The notes below the pieces were generated by a model. It was not told the origin of the DNA and did not search any database. It saw nothing but the letters and a program-made list of their open reading frames with translations. Shown here piece after piece: positions 1 to 9,500 of a stretch of DNA of 64,000 bases (positions are counted from its first letter, which is position 1; each line of letters starts with the position of its first letter). Source of the stretch: CATQHW01 sp965215345 (GTDB taxonomy: Bacteria > Spirochaetota > Spirochaetia > SZUA-6 > Bin103); assembly GCA_965215345.1 (NCBI GenBank), contig CBDCDL010000001.1, positions 806,001-870,000 on the forward strand, in the 5' to 3' direction. The position numbers and the translations under genes are program-made.

Positions 1-2394
1 GAGTTCGAACCGGTGCGACGCAAGGGTCGGCGCCGCGCGACGCCGCAGATCGCGGTGCGCTATCGGTCCCGGCCCCCGACGCTGCTGCAGCCGGACGCAG
101 ACGGGCAGGTGTCCGTGGCGGCGCTCAACGCGGAGTTCGATTCGCTCTATCTGGAGGACGAAGCGAACCCGCGCTGGGTGGCGAAGCCGGCGGTGGCGTA
201 TCTGTGGGCGCGCACGATCCGCTGCGCGAGCTGCCGAGCGGAGATCCCGCTTCTCAAGACGCGCTGGTTGTGCAAGACGGCGCGCAAGCGTGTGCTGCTC
301 ACGATGGAGCTGCGTGATGATGGCATGGGCGTCGGGTTCCGCATTAGATCTGACGTTCCCGTTGGCAGCGGCACCGCGGCGCGGAGACGCGAGCACGATG
401 GCGTGCTGGGGGCCGGCACAATGAGCGGGAGCGGCGCGACCTGCCCGTGCTGCGGCACGATCGTGACCATGAAAGACCTGCGGGCCGCAGGCCGCGCGGG
501 ACGGCTCGGCGAGCGCATGACCGCCGTCGTGGTGGACGGACAGCAGGGAAAGGAATACCGCTTGCCAACTGCCGAGGAAATCGCGGGGGCTCGGGTCATG
601 GCAGACGAGCTTGACGCGATCTACGCCGAGGTGCCGTTCGGCCTGCCGACCGAACCGACGCCGAGCCAACGAAGCCTCGGCATGCGCGTGCCGAGTTACG
701 GTTTCGACACGTGGCGCACACTCTTCACGGATCGGCAACTCCTGGCGCTGGGTACGTTCCTGCGGGCGATCCGTCGTTGCTCCAACGACATGGGCGACTA
801 CCCGGACTCGTGGTGTGAGGCGTTGATCGCGTACCTGTGCTGCACCTTCAGCAAGCTCACCGACTACAGCAGCGCCATCTGTTCCTGGCATAACGGCGGC
901 CAGAAGCTACGCAACACTTTCGCCCGCTTTGCGCTGCCGATGGTGTGGGACTACTGCGAAGTCAACCCGCTGTCCGACACTTCCGGGGGATTCGCCGCGA
1001 TGACGGAGTGGGTGGCGCGCTCCGTGGACCACGCGCTGGCGGCGACCGCCTCGGCACCCGATCCCACGATCCATGCCGGGAGCGCCATCGACTTGCGAGT
1101 GGACGGCGTAGACCTGATCTGCACCGACCCGCCGTACTACGACGCCATTCCCTACTCGGATCTGATGGACTTTTTCTACGTCTGGCTGCGGCGGGTGCTG
1201 CACGGGCTGACGCCGGAAACCGACGCTGTGTTCGCAGAGCCGCTCGGTCCGAAGTGGGACGCGGACGCTGGCGACGGCGAGTTGATCGACGACGCCAGTC
1301 GCTTCGGCGGCGACCGACACGAGTCCAAGCGCAACTACGAAGACGGGATGGCGCGCGCCTTCTGCCGCTTCCACGATGCGTTGCGGGACGACGGGCGGCT
1401 GGTGATCGTGTTCGCCAACAAGTCGCCGGACGCTTGGGAGACGCTGGTTTCGGCGCTGATTCGTGCGGGCTTCGTGGTGGACGGCTCCTGGCCGATCCAG
1501 ACCGAGATGCAGAATCGCCAGCGCTCACTGTCTTCGGCGGCGCTCTCGTCCTCGATCTGGCTGGTGTGCCGAAAGCGCCCGGGGGCGGCTCGGCCCGGCT
1601 GGGACGGAACGGTACTCGCCGAGATGCAGGAGAACGTCACAGAGCGGCTGCGCGACTTCTGGGATGCCGGCATCCGCGGGCCGGACTTCGTGTGGGCGGC
1701 GACCGGTCCGGCGCTGGAGGCGTTCAGCCGCCACCCGGTGGTGCGCACGGCGGACGTGCAAGGCGGACGGTTGACGGTCGCCGAGTTCCTGCGCCACGTG
1801 CGGCGCATGGTGGTCGGCTTCGTCGTGAACCGGCTGCTGCAGGGCGATGGCGGGCCGAGCGGTGAGCTGGACGAACCGACCACCTACTACCTGCTGCATC
1901 GCAACGACTTCGGTCTGGGGTCGGCCCCTGCCGGCGCCTGCATCCTCTACGCGCTGTCGTGCAACCTGTCGGACGCCGACCTTGCCGGGCGCCTCGACCT
2001 GCTGGCACGCGGCCGGCACGCAGCGCCGGAAGGCGATGACGAGGGCGAAGAAGAAACCGTAACCTCCGGCGGCGATGCGCGGCTCAAGCCGTGGTATCAG
2101 CGGCGCAGCCGCGACCTGGGCGAGTCGGGCCCGACCGGCTCGCCCCCGCCGCTGATCGATTGCGTCCACAAGTTGATGCAGCTCTGGAAGACGGGTGAGC
2201 AGAGCCGGGTGGACGGTTACCTCGATGGCCGCGGGCTTTGGCACCATGAACTGTTCGCCCGCGTCGTGCAGGCACTGATCGAGCTGGCCGACGGCGGCTC
2301 GGAGGAACGCGCAGCCCTCGAGTCGATTCAGAATCACGTGCGTACCCACGGCGGAACCCGCGCACCGCGGCAAATGAACCTGGAGATGGAATAG
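1..2394 (+). CDS. DUF1156-type DNA methylase, 5' end outside the window
   Basis: Probable DNA adenine (or N4-cytosine) methyltransferase of the large DUF1156 type, which is found in predicted phage-defence and modification islands. The frame is open from base 1, so the N-terminus, with the DUF1156 segment and SAM-binding motif I, lies upstream; about 797 residues are visible where the family is usually 900-1,000. Visible residues 376-379 are DPPY, the catalytic motif IV, inside the characteristic stretch DPPYYDAIPYSDLMDFFY. Two Cys pairs, C75/C78 and C148/C151, look like a zinc-binding insertion. A hydrophobic strand (LVIVFANKSPDAWE) follows as expected for motif V/VI. It is the first gene of a + strand series ending with the DUF499 ATPase, the usual partner of DUF1156. 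A GTG at 13 could be called as start, but the protein clearly extends further upstream. Confidence 0.85.
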   Translation, partial: EFEPVRRKGRRRATPQIAVRYRSRPPTLLQPDADGQVSVAALNAEFDSLYLEDEANPRWVAKPAVAYLWARTIRCASCRAEIPLLKTRWLCKTARKRVLLTMELRDDGMGVGFRIRSDVPVGSGTAARRREHDGVLGAGTMSGSGATCPCCGTIVTMKDLRAAGRAGRLGERMTAVVVDGQQGKEYRLPTAEEIAGARVMADELDAIYAEVPFGLPTEPTPSQRSLGMRVPSYGFDTWRTLFTDRQLLALGTFLRAIRRCSNDMGDYPDSWCEALIAYLCCTFSKLTDYSSAICSWHNGGQKLRNTFARFALPMVWDYCEVNPLSDTSGGFAAMTEWVARSVDHALAATASAPDPTIHAGSAIDLRVDGVDLICTDPPYYDAIPYSDLMDFFYVWLRRVLHGLTPETDAVFAEPLGPKWDADAGDGELIDDASRFGGDRHESKRNYEDGMARAFCRFHDALRDDGRLVIVFANKSPDAWETLVSALIRAGFVVDGSWPIQTEMQNRQRSLSSAALSSSIWLVCRKRPGAARPGWDGTVLAEMQENVTERLRDFWDAGIRGPDFVWAATGPALEAFSRHPVVRTADVQGGRLTVAEFLRHVRRMVVGFVVNRLLQGDGGPSGELDEPTTYYLLHRNDFGLGSAPAGACILYALSCNLSDADLAGRLDLLARGRHAAPEGDDEGEEETVTSGGDARLKPWYQRRSRDLGESGPTGSPPPLIDCVHKLMQLWKTGEQSRVDGYLDGRGLWHHELFARVVQALIELADGGSEERAALESIQNHVRTHGGTRAPRQMNLEME

Positions 2395-2563
2395 CCATGG
2401 TGCCGATTTCTTCACGAGATGGATCGTTATTGGGGAGGAAGGACCGTGGTGATGGATCGCCTGTCCCATGCCCTGCGCACCGACGCGTCAAGCAGTACCA
2501 CCCACGCCGGATCCGGTTCGCCGATTGGGGGCGATGCGGACACGAATTGCAAGGAGCGTCTCG

Positions 2564-3109
2564 ATGAATGACGAAGAAGAGATGACCCGAGTGACGCCGG
2601 ATACCGTCGGCACGCGGGTAACGACGATACCGGTCGCGCTCAGCACACGTTTCTTGGAGCACTTCAGTGAGCAGCTCTACTCGTCGCCGCAGAAGGCCTT
2701 CGAGGAACTGATTTCGAATGGTTGGGATGCCGGCGCCGCAATGGTCGATGTGAGGGTGGACACGAACCTGTCGGCGTCGAACGCCACAATGGCGGTATTC
2801 GATAACGGGAGCTCGATGAATCTCGCTGGTCTTCGCGAACTTTGGCACATTGCGTTTTCACCGAAGGAAGGAACCACGACCGAGCACGGCCGCCCGCTGA
2901 TCGGCAAATTCGGCATTGGGAAGCTTGCGACATATGTCCTCGGGGAGCGACTTACCTACATATGCAGGGCGGATGACGGCGTCATTCGTCGCGTAACGAT
3001 GGACTATGGCGATGTCGACACTCAAAAGGAAGCCGAGTCAGATCGTCTGATCAATGATTTGGAATTGGACGTTTCGAGCTCGGCAGAGAGGATCTGGCCG
3101 AGGCGCTAA
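2564..3109 (+). CDS. GHKL (Hsp90-like) ATPase, 5' part of a frameshifted gene
   Basis: N-terminal ATPase domain of a histidine-kinase-like/Hsp90-like ATPase. All three GHKL nucleotide signatures are present: the N-box ELISNGWDAGA with N52, the G1 box FDNGSSMN with D80, and the G2 box GKFGIGKLA at 114-122. The start at ATG 2564 is chosen because AAGGAG at 2551-2556 stands 7 nt upstream; the open frame reaches back to 2468 but without such a site. The frame ends at TAA 3107-3109, but useful coding stops near 3072. From 3073 the next frame reads FELGREDLAEALSAVYDGD and continues as the rest of the protein. A missing base in the T run at 3072-3074 would explain this. The intact product would be about 796 aa. 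Confidence 0.8.
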   Translation: MNDEEEMTRVTPDTVGTRVTTIPVALSTRFLEHFSEQLYSSPQKAFEELISNGWDAGAAMVDVRVDTNLSASNATMAVFDNGSSMNLAGLRELWHIAFSPKEGTTTEHGRPLIGKFGIGKLATYVLGERLTYICRADDGVIRRVTMDYGDVDTQKEAESDRLINDLELDVSSSAERIWPRR

Positions 3110-4953
3110 GCGCCGTGTACGACGGCGACGCGATCCTTCGGTTGATCGATCAGCAAACTCGGAACGGGCAAGAAGAGGAGCACATCGAAGATGTCGCTGC
3201 GATAGCTGACCACGAGGAGTTCGGCGGAGCGCCCGCCGAACTGGAGCGGCCGGAGCGTGGGACATGGACACTGGTGGTCCTGTCCGACCTCAAGCCGGCT
3301 GGCCGCAGGCTGAAGACCGGGATCCTCAGAAGGATGCTGGCGTCGGCGCTTCCTTTCGGGTCGGAAATGGCAATCCAGGTAAACGGGGAGAGATTGACGT
3401 CGACCAAGATGGAGACACCGTTGGTCGATCAATGGGTCATCGGACCGGACCTGGAAATCGACTGCATCGAACTCGACGAGACGGATTCGGACTTGGAACC
3501 GGTCGCCGGAGCGACATCATCGACCGATAGGAGCGAAGCCGGCAGCTCGAAATCGATTCCGGTCAAGGCTGGGACCGACCCGCATCCATATATCGAAATC
3601 CCGGAGGTCGGACGCGTGACCGGTTTGGTGCGCCTGTTCGAGGATATAATCAGCGGAGGCAAGAGCGAAGAGCGCGGGGCGTCAAACGGATTCCGCGTTA
3701 ACGTGCTTGGCAGAGTCGTAAATCAGTACGATCCGAGCTTCGGTGAGGAGAACCTCAGCCATGCGGCTTGGGCGCGGTTCCGCATGACCGTGCGCGCGGA
3801 CGGACTGAACGAGCACCTGACGACGAACCGAGAACAGTTCAGAGAGTGTCGCGGAATGAGGATCTTTCGCGCGTTCCTGCGAAAAGCCTTCAACAAGGCG
3901 AGGAGCACGCACGACAGCGATGGCAGCGCGACGATGCCGGACGGTGGCGACGTACTTGTGCAATCGCTCGGCGTTGTTTCCTTGAGTCCGTTGCGCAGCG
4001 TGGTGTCGGAGGTTCTCCGTACACAGCCGGCCATTCCCGATTTGTTTGACGAGAGCGGTATAGGTGATCGAGAAGAGAAGAGACGGTCGTGGCGAGAAGA
4101 CACCGCCGAGAGTATCAAGAGTGCGCTCGGTCAGGTGAAATACGAGAAGATGGATGACGACAGCTTCGCGAAGTTCAGGATCAGAGACAGCTCCGTCGTC
4201 GTCAACAGGGAGCATCCTTTTGTTATAGAGCATTCTCACAGCAGGGCGGAAAAGGAACTGATACGTACGATGGCAATGATCGGTCTGCTGTCCGATGTGT
4301 ACGCGCTCGATATCGGTGTCGATCCGGGTATGCTCCATAGTGTGCGCGGGTACAGGGACAGGCTCATGCGGTTTCGTGCACTGCAACGGCGTCAATCGGG
4401 TGTCCTTATCGCGCGACTGTTGAGGACCGCGGAGCACGACAGCCGGAACAGTAGGCGATTGGAGGCAGCCGTCTCCGATGCCTTGCGATATCTGGACTTC
4501 GATGTTCGAGATCTCGGGCAGTCTGGCGAACCCGAGGGCATAGCGAAGGCGTTCACGACGCCGACGCATGGCAAACCGACAGTGGACGAACCACGCCCGC
4601 CTCTTTACAGTTTTTCGTTCGACGCCAAGTCGTCGAAACACAGAGCTGCGAAGACAGGGAACATCTCGCTTGATGCGGTCGTGGAACACCGTGATCGGTA
4701 CAAGGCCAACCATGCGCTTGTCGTCGCTCCCGGGTTTAGCGATGGCGCTTTGGTGACTCGATGCGAGAAGCTGAGAGTCACTCCGATGACTACGGCCGAT
4801 CTCGGGCGGTTGCTGGAATATACGGTCGAGTATGGAGCGATGCCTGTAACCACTTTTCGCAAGGTTTTCCAGTTTTTCGATCCTCATGATGTGTCGGATT
4901 GGGTGGCGTCACTCGCCGACGTAACTGAATGCACGCCGAAAGCTGACGATTGA
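3073..4953 (+). CDS. GHKL ATPase, 3' part with PD-(D/E)XK-like nuclease domain
   Basis: Continuation of the GHKL protein in the -1 frame; a GTG at 3115 is the only start codon near the head of the fragment. The middle contains the second half of an Hsp90-like fold: a conserved block near 3690-3850 with NQYDPSFGEENLSHAAW and LNEHLTTNREQF. The last third looks like a PD-(D/E)XK nuclease: YLDFDVRDLGQSGEPEGIA (4489-4545) supplies the acidic motif, and FSFDAKSSKH (about 4612-4641) supplies the D-x-K motif between predicted strands. This matches BglII/Mrr-like restriction folds in which SGEP/SGDPDGIA precedes the catalytic ExK/DxK strand. I infer a nucleotide-gated nuclease, probably the effector of the island. 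The stop at 4951-4953 is 1 nt before the next GTG. Confidence 0.7.
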   Translation, partial: FELGREDLAEALSAVYDGDAILRLIDQQTRNGQEEEHIEDVAAIADHEEFGGAPAELERPERGTWTLVVLSDLKPAGRRLKTGILRRMLASALPFGSEMAIQVNGERLTSTKMETPLVDQWVIGPDLEIDCIELDETDSDLEPVAGATSSTDRSEAGSSKSIPVKAGTDPHPYIEIPEVGRVTGLVRLFEDIISGGKSEERGASNGFRVNVLGRVVNQYDPSFGEENLSHAAWARFRMTVRADGLNEHLTTNREQFRECRGMRIFRAFLRKAFNKARSTHDSDGSATMPDGGDVLVQSLGVVSLSPLRSVVSEVLRTQPAIPDLFDESGIGDREEKRRSWREDTAESIKSALGQVKYEKMDDDSFAKFRIRDSSVVVNREHPFVIEHSHSRAEKELIRTMAMIGLLSDVYALDIGVDPGMLHSVRGYRDRLMRFRALQRRQSGVLIARLLRTAEHDSRNSRRLEAAVSDALRYLDFDVRDLGQSGEPEGIAKAFTTPTHGKPTVDEPRPPLYSFSFDAKSSKHRAAKTGNISLDAVVEHRDRYKANHALVVAPGFSDGALVTRCEKLRVTPMTTADLGRLLEYTVEYGAMPVTTFRKVFQFFDPHDVSDWVASLADVTECTPKADD

Positions 4954-4954
4954 C

Positions 4955-5227
4955 GTGTTCATCAATGCACTTGAGGAGCTCGAGGGTAAGGTCCCGGATG
5001 CTCTGGCCGCCTCGATGGTCGCGTTCACGTGTCGAGAGACTTTGGGCGTCGTCGAGGTGCAGGAACCAGACGTGATTTCACTCGCGAAGGGTCTTCAGGT
5101 AATCGTGCCTGACTTGGTGGGTGTCGTCGACGACAAGATCGTGGTCAACGCCAGCGCATCCCATGTCGCTGCGGCGATCAGATCGCAGCTTGAGAAACTC
5201 CATGGAAACGACGGCGATAACGGCTAG
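4955..5227 (+). CDS. Small protein of unknown function within the defence-like island
   Basis: A 90-aa acidic protein starting at GTG 4955, one base after the nuclease stop codon, and ending 26 nt inside the following methyltransferase gene. Codon use is normal for the neighbourhood and the overlap on both sides argues for a real, translationally coupled gene. The sequence is mostly helical with a hydrophobic strand around LQVIVPDLVGVVDDKIVVNA. I recognise no catalytic motif, membrane segment or signal peptide, and cannot assign a family. A small adaptor, regulator or inhibitor of the nuclease or methylase is a guess from position only. Confidence 0.6.
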   Translation: MFINALEELEGKVPDALAASMVAFTCRETLGVVEVQEPDVISLAKGLQVIVPDLVGVVDDKIVVNASASHVAAAIRSQLEKLHGNDGDNG

Positions 5228-6428
5228 GTGTGCCCGACCGGCGTTGAAGCCGATTCACCCATTTCCGGCGAGAATGGCGCCTGATCTTGTGCTGGAGAGA
5301 CTAGGGGTAATTGGAGAGAACCGCCGAGTGCTCGACCCGATGGCGGGGTCCGGAGTCGTGCTAAGGCACGCAATCGAGCTCGGACACGAGGCGGTGGGGT
5401 TCGATTTGGACCCGCTGGCGGTTCTGATGTCACGGGTCTGGACGACGCCAATATCGGAGGAAAATCTAGAGAGATGGAAGACTCATGTTGTTGCCGAGGC
5501 GCGGCAAAAAAATGCGTGTGACGTCAATCTGGAATGGATCGATACCGACGAAGAGACGCGTTCTTTCGTGCGCTACTGGTTCGGGGCTTTCCAGCGTGCG
5601 GACCTCAGGCGGATAGCCTCCGTGCTGAGCGGGCTTGGCCAAGGGGAGTGCGGAGAAGACGCGGCGTCTCTGGATCTCATCCGGTTGGCGCTGAGTCGGA
5701 TCATCGTCACCAAGGAGCCGCGTGCATCGCTGGCTCGAGACACTTCGCACAGCCGGCCACACAAGGTTCTGGAGGATTCCGCCTTCGAGGTGTTCCCAGC
5801 GTTTGAGCAATCGATAGGAGTGCTTCAAAAGAGGTTGTTAGAGTATCCGCCGAGCGGCAAGGCGAGTGTAGCGCGAGGTGACTCCCGCAGCTTGAAGACC
5901 ATTGACAATGGATCCGTCGACACCGTCATCACCTCTCCTCCGTACCTGAACGCGATCGATTATCTGCGGGGCCACCGGCTCGCGTTGGTCTGGCTGGGCC
6001 ACGGACTCAAGCAACTGCGGTGTATACGATCGGGCAGCATCGGTGCCGAGCGTGCTCCGGATGATCCCCGAGTGCATACGTTGTTTTCGAGCATAAGAGA
6101 GGCGATGGGGAATCTGGAGCAACTGCCGAGCCGCTATCGCTTGATTATCGATCGGTACGCGGAAGATCTCTACCGGATGATTTCGGAGATCGCTCGCGTG
6201 CTGCGTCCGGGGGGAACAGCGACTTTCGTTGTCGGAAACAGTTGCCTGAAGGGAACCTTCATAGATAACGCTAGCGGAGTTGCCGAAGCGGCGACAATGG
6301 TGGGACTCAAGCCGGCAGGCCTGTGCGAACGTGCGCTGCCGGATAGCAAGCGCTACCTGCCGATCATGAAGGCAGGACATCTCGGGCGGAGAATGCGTAC
6401 CGAGACGATCTGCCGTTTCGTATGGTGA
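5202..6428 (+). CDS. DNA methyltransferase (N4-cytosine/N6-adenine type)
   Basis: SAM-dependent DNA amino-methyltransferase of 408 aa. SAM-binding motif I is near the N-terminus, VLDPMAGSG at 43-51, followed by the acidic strand AVGFDLDPLAV; catalytic motif IV is TSPPY at 244-248 in TSPPYLNAIDYLRGHRLALV. The order motif I then IV with an SPPY tetrapeptide fits the DNA N4-cytosine/N6-adenine amino-methylase group. A late strand, GGTATFVVGNSCLKG, resembles the motif around the SAM pocket seen in this group. The start at ATG 5202 leaves a compact leader, HPFPARMAPDLV, typical of family N-termini; the open frame extends to 5121 but overlaps the 90-aa gene more deeply. Likely provides self-protection or modification for the adjacent nuclease. 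Confidence 0.82.
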   Translation: METTAITARCARPALKPIHPFPARMAPDLVLERLGVIGENRRVLDPMAGSGVVLRHAIELGHEAVGFDLDPLAVLMSRVWTTPISEENLERWKTHVVAEARQKNACDVNLEWIDTDEETRSFVRYWFGAFQRADLRRIASVLSGLGQGECGEDAASLDLIRLALSRIIVTKEPRASLARDTSHSRPHKVLEDSAFEVFPAFEQSIGVLQKRLLEYPPSGKASVARGDSRSLKTIDNGSVDTVITSPPYLNAIDYLRGHRLALVWLGHGLKQLRCIRSGSIGAERAPDDPRVHTLFSSIREAMGNLEQLPSRYRLIIDRYAEDLYRMISEIARVLRPGGTATFVVGNSCLKGTFIDNASGVAEAATMVGLKPAGLCERALPDSKRYLPIMKAGHLGRRMRTETICRFVW

Positions 6429-6557
6429 CGGGGTGAGGCCGGGGGTATGTTTCGGTCAATCGGTGCACATGGCCGATAGCCGCACCGGCCCACGCGGGGT
6501 ATCCTGATTTCGCTCACGTGATACGCTACGAGTTGCCCTCGGTGAAATGATGAAGTG

Positions 6558-9500
6558 ATGGCGAAGCAGAAGCGGCTCAAGCCCTGGCATCAGGTGGTGC
6601 GGCTGAAGGAGGAGTTGCGCAGCGGTGAGTTGGCGCTCGCCGAGTTCGCGGCCGACTTGCACGAGGTCACGCAGGCGCAGGGTCGGCGGCCGATCTACGA
6701 AGACCCGGAGCAGTTCTTTACGCTCACCTATCCGACGCACGCGTTGCGCGAACTGGTGAAGGACGTCGCCGGGCGCTTGGCCGGGCACAGCGACAAGGCG
6801 GTGCGGCAGCTCGAATTGACCTACGGCGGCGGCAAGACGCATACGCTGATCACGCTTTATCATCTGTTCCGCGATCCGGCGGCGCTGCCGGACCTGCCGG
6901 CGGTGCAGGAGTTTGGCGAGCACGTCGGCGCCGACCTGCCGCGCGCGCTCCCGGTAGCGCTCTGCTTCGACAAGATCGACGTGGAGCGCGGCCTGGATGG
7001 CGTGCGCGCGCCGGACGGCGAGACCCGGACGCTGCGCCATCCGTGGAGCATGCTGGCGTTCCAGCTCGCGGGCGTCGCGGGGCTGCGCGCCATTCACGCC
7101 GACGGCCGCGACGAGGAGCGCGAGACGCCGCCCGCCGAGCCGCTCCTGGTGGAACTGATCGAACGGCCGCAACGGCAGGGACTCGGCACGCTGATCCTGG
7201 TCGACGAGGTGCTCATGTACGCGCGCGAGAAGGCGGGCATGGATCCCGTCTGGCGTGACCGCATCACCGATTTCTTCCAGTACCTGACGCAGGCGGTGGC
7301 CAAGGTGGACCGGGCGGCGATGGTGGCGTCGCTGCTGGCGACCGACCCCGGCAAGCAGCAGGGCGAGTTGGGCCAGCTCCTGATTACGGGACTGTTCGAC
7401 GTGTTCCGCCGGCAGCGCGAGGAAGGCGTCCTCCCGGTCGGCAAGGAGGACGTAACCGAGGTGCTGTGCCGGCGCTTCTTCGAACCGGACAGCGTCCGTG
7501 ATCGCAGCTCGTTCCGCTCGCACGTGATCGGCGTGGTGCGGGGGCTGGCCAAGCTCGACGACGCCACCGCCCGAGAGGGGGCGGCCGCCGAGCAGCGGTT
7601 CTGCGACAGCTTCCCGTTTCACCCCGACCTGACCGACGTGTTCTACAGCCGCTGGACGCAACTCGCCGGGTTCCAGCGCACGCGCGGCATTCTGCGGACA
7701 CTCGCGACGGCGTTGCGCGAGGCCGAACAGTGGGACGTCAGCCCTCTGGTCGGTCCGGCAGCCCTGCTGTCGGCGCCCGGTGCGCCGCCGGTTTCGGATG
7801 CGGTGCGCGAGCTGACCAACGTGGCGACCGCGGTGGGCGGCGCTGCCGACGGCAACCGCACCGACTGGGCGCCGCTGCTGGAGACCGAGCTGGAGCGGGC
7901 GCGGCAGATTCAGGACGAATTGCCGGCACTGCGGGACGGCCGGGAGGCCGAGCAGGCGGTGATCGCCGTGTTCCTGCACTCGCAGCCGATCGGTCACAAG
8001 GCGTACACGCCGGAGTTGGTGCTGCTGGCGGGAAGCTGCGGGCCGGACGCCATCGAGCTGGAGAAGGGGCTGCGCCGCTGGCGGGAAATCTCCTGGTTCC
8101 TGGACGACGCGGACGCCGGGGGCGACGACGCGACGGCGCAGTCGCTGCCGCAGTCGTGGCGGCTCGGCAACCGGCCCAATCTGCGCCAGATGCACGACGA
8201 GGCGTGCGCGCAGCGGGTCGGCGCGGATGCGGTCGTGGCGCGCCTGGAGGAGGCGATCCGCGGTACGAAGTCGCTGATCCAAGACGCTACGGCTCTGGAG
8301 GTGGGCGTACACCTGTTGCCCGCGGCGCCGCGCGACGTGCGTGACGACGGCAGCTTCCGGTACGCGGTGCTGGGACCGGACACGGTTTCGGAATCGGGCA
8401 AGCCGAGCTCGGTCGCGAAACGGTTCCTCGACGAAACCACCGGGCCGGCTCGGCCGCGTGTCCATCGCAATGCCGTGGTGCTGGCGGTCCCCTCGCGCGA
8501 TGGGCTGGAAGCGGCGCGCGCCGCCGTACGCGCACTGCTCGGCTGGGAGGAGGTGCAGGCGCAACTGAGGGGCCACGAAGTGGACACGGTGCAGGCCGAG
8601 CGCCTGCGGCGCCGGCTGCAGGAGGCGCGCGGGCGTGTTCCCGAAGCCGTCCGCCACGCCTACGCGGTGGTAGTGACGGTGAACGAGCGCAACGCCGTGC
8701 ACGCCTTCAGACTGGCCGCGAGTGGCAGGCCGCTGTTCACGGAGATCAAGAACGACGACCGCTCCCGCATCAAGGAGACGCCGGTGGACGCGGGAGCCTT
8801 GTTGCCGGGCGGACCTTACGACCTGTGGAGCGAGGACGAGGATGCCCGGTTCGTGAAGGACCTCGCAGGGGCATTCGCGCGCTACCCGCGGTTGCCGAAG
8901 GTGCTGAATCCGAACGTGCTGCTCGATACCGTCCTGCAAGGCGTGCGGCGCGGCCTCCTGGTCGCACGGCTGGTGCGGCCCGACGGCAGTCTGCGCACAT
9001 GGTGGCGCGAGGCGGTCGATACGACAGCGCGCGACGATCCGCAGCTCGAGGTGGTGCTGCCCGAACACGCCGAGCTGAGCGTCCTGTCGGACGTCCTCCT
9101 GGAGCCGGGAGTACTCCCGGGCCTGTGGACCGGCCCCGGGGCTGTCCCGGCGGTGACGCTGTCTGACGTGGAGGCATACTTTGGCGGAGACCGCGTCGTG
9201 CACGTTCCGAAAGACGGGTACGACGAGCCGTACGCGATTCCGCGCTGCGCCAGGGAGACCGTGCGCGACGCCGTGGAGCGCGCCGTTCGGCAGGGAACGG
9301 TGTGGCTCACCAGCGGCCCGGCCTCGGTGTGGAAGGAGCCGGTCCCGTACGGGGCGCTTGACGCGAACGCCATCCTCCATCCGCCGCCGGAGCCGATCGC
9401 TCCGCAGGACCTCGTGGAAGCGACCCTGCCCGGCGCGTGGACGGACGGCAGGACGAACGGCTTCGCGTTGGCGCAGGCGCTGTCGCAGAGCCGCGGCACG

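Noticed and set aside
3..10. Possible tRNA T-arm, GTTCGAAC near base 3
   Set aside because: It lies inside the methylase reading frame and no acceptor or anticodon stem is present.
3071..3077. Programmed -1 frameshift site
   Set aside because: No X XXY YYZ heptamer and no evident downstream stimulator; a lost T is simpler.
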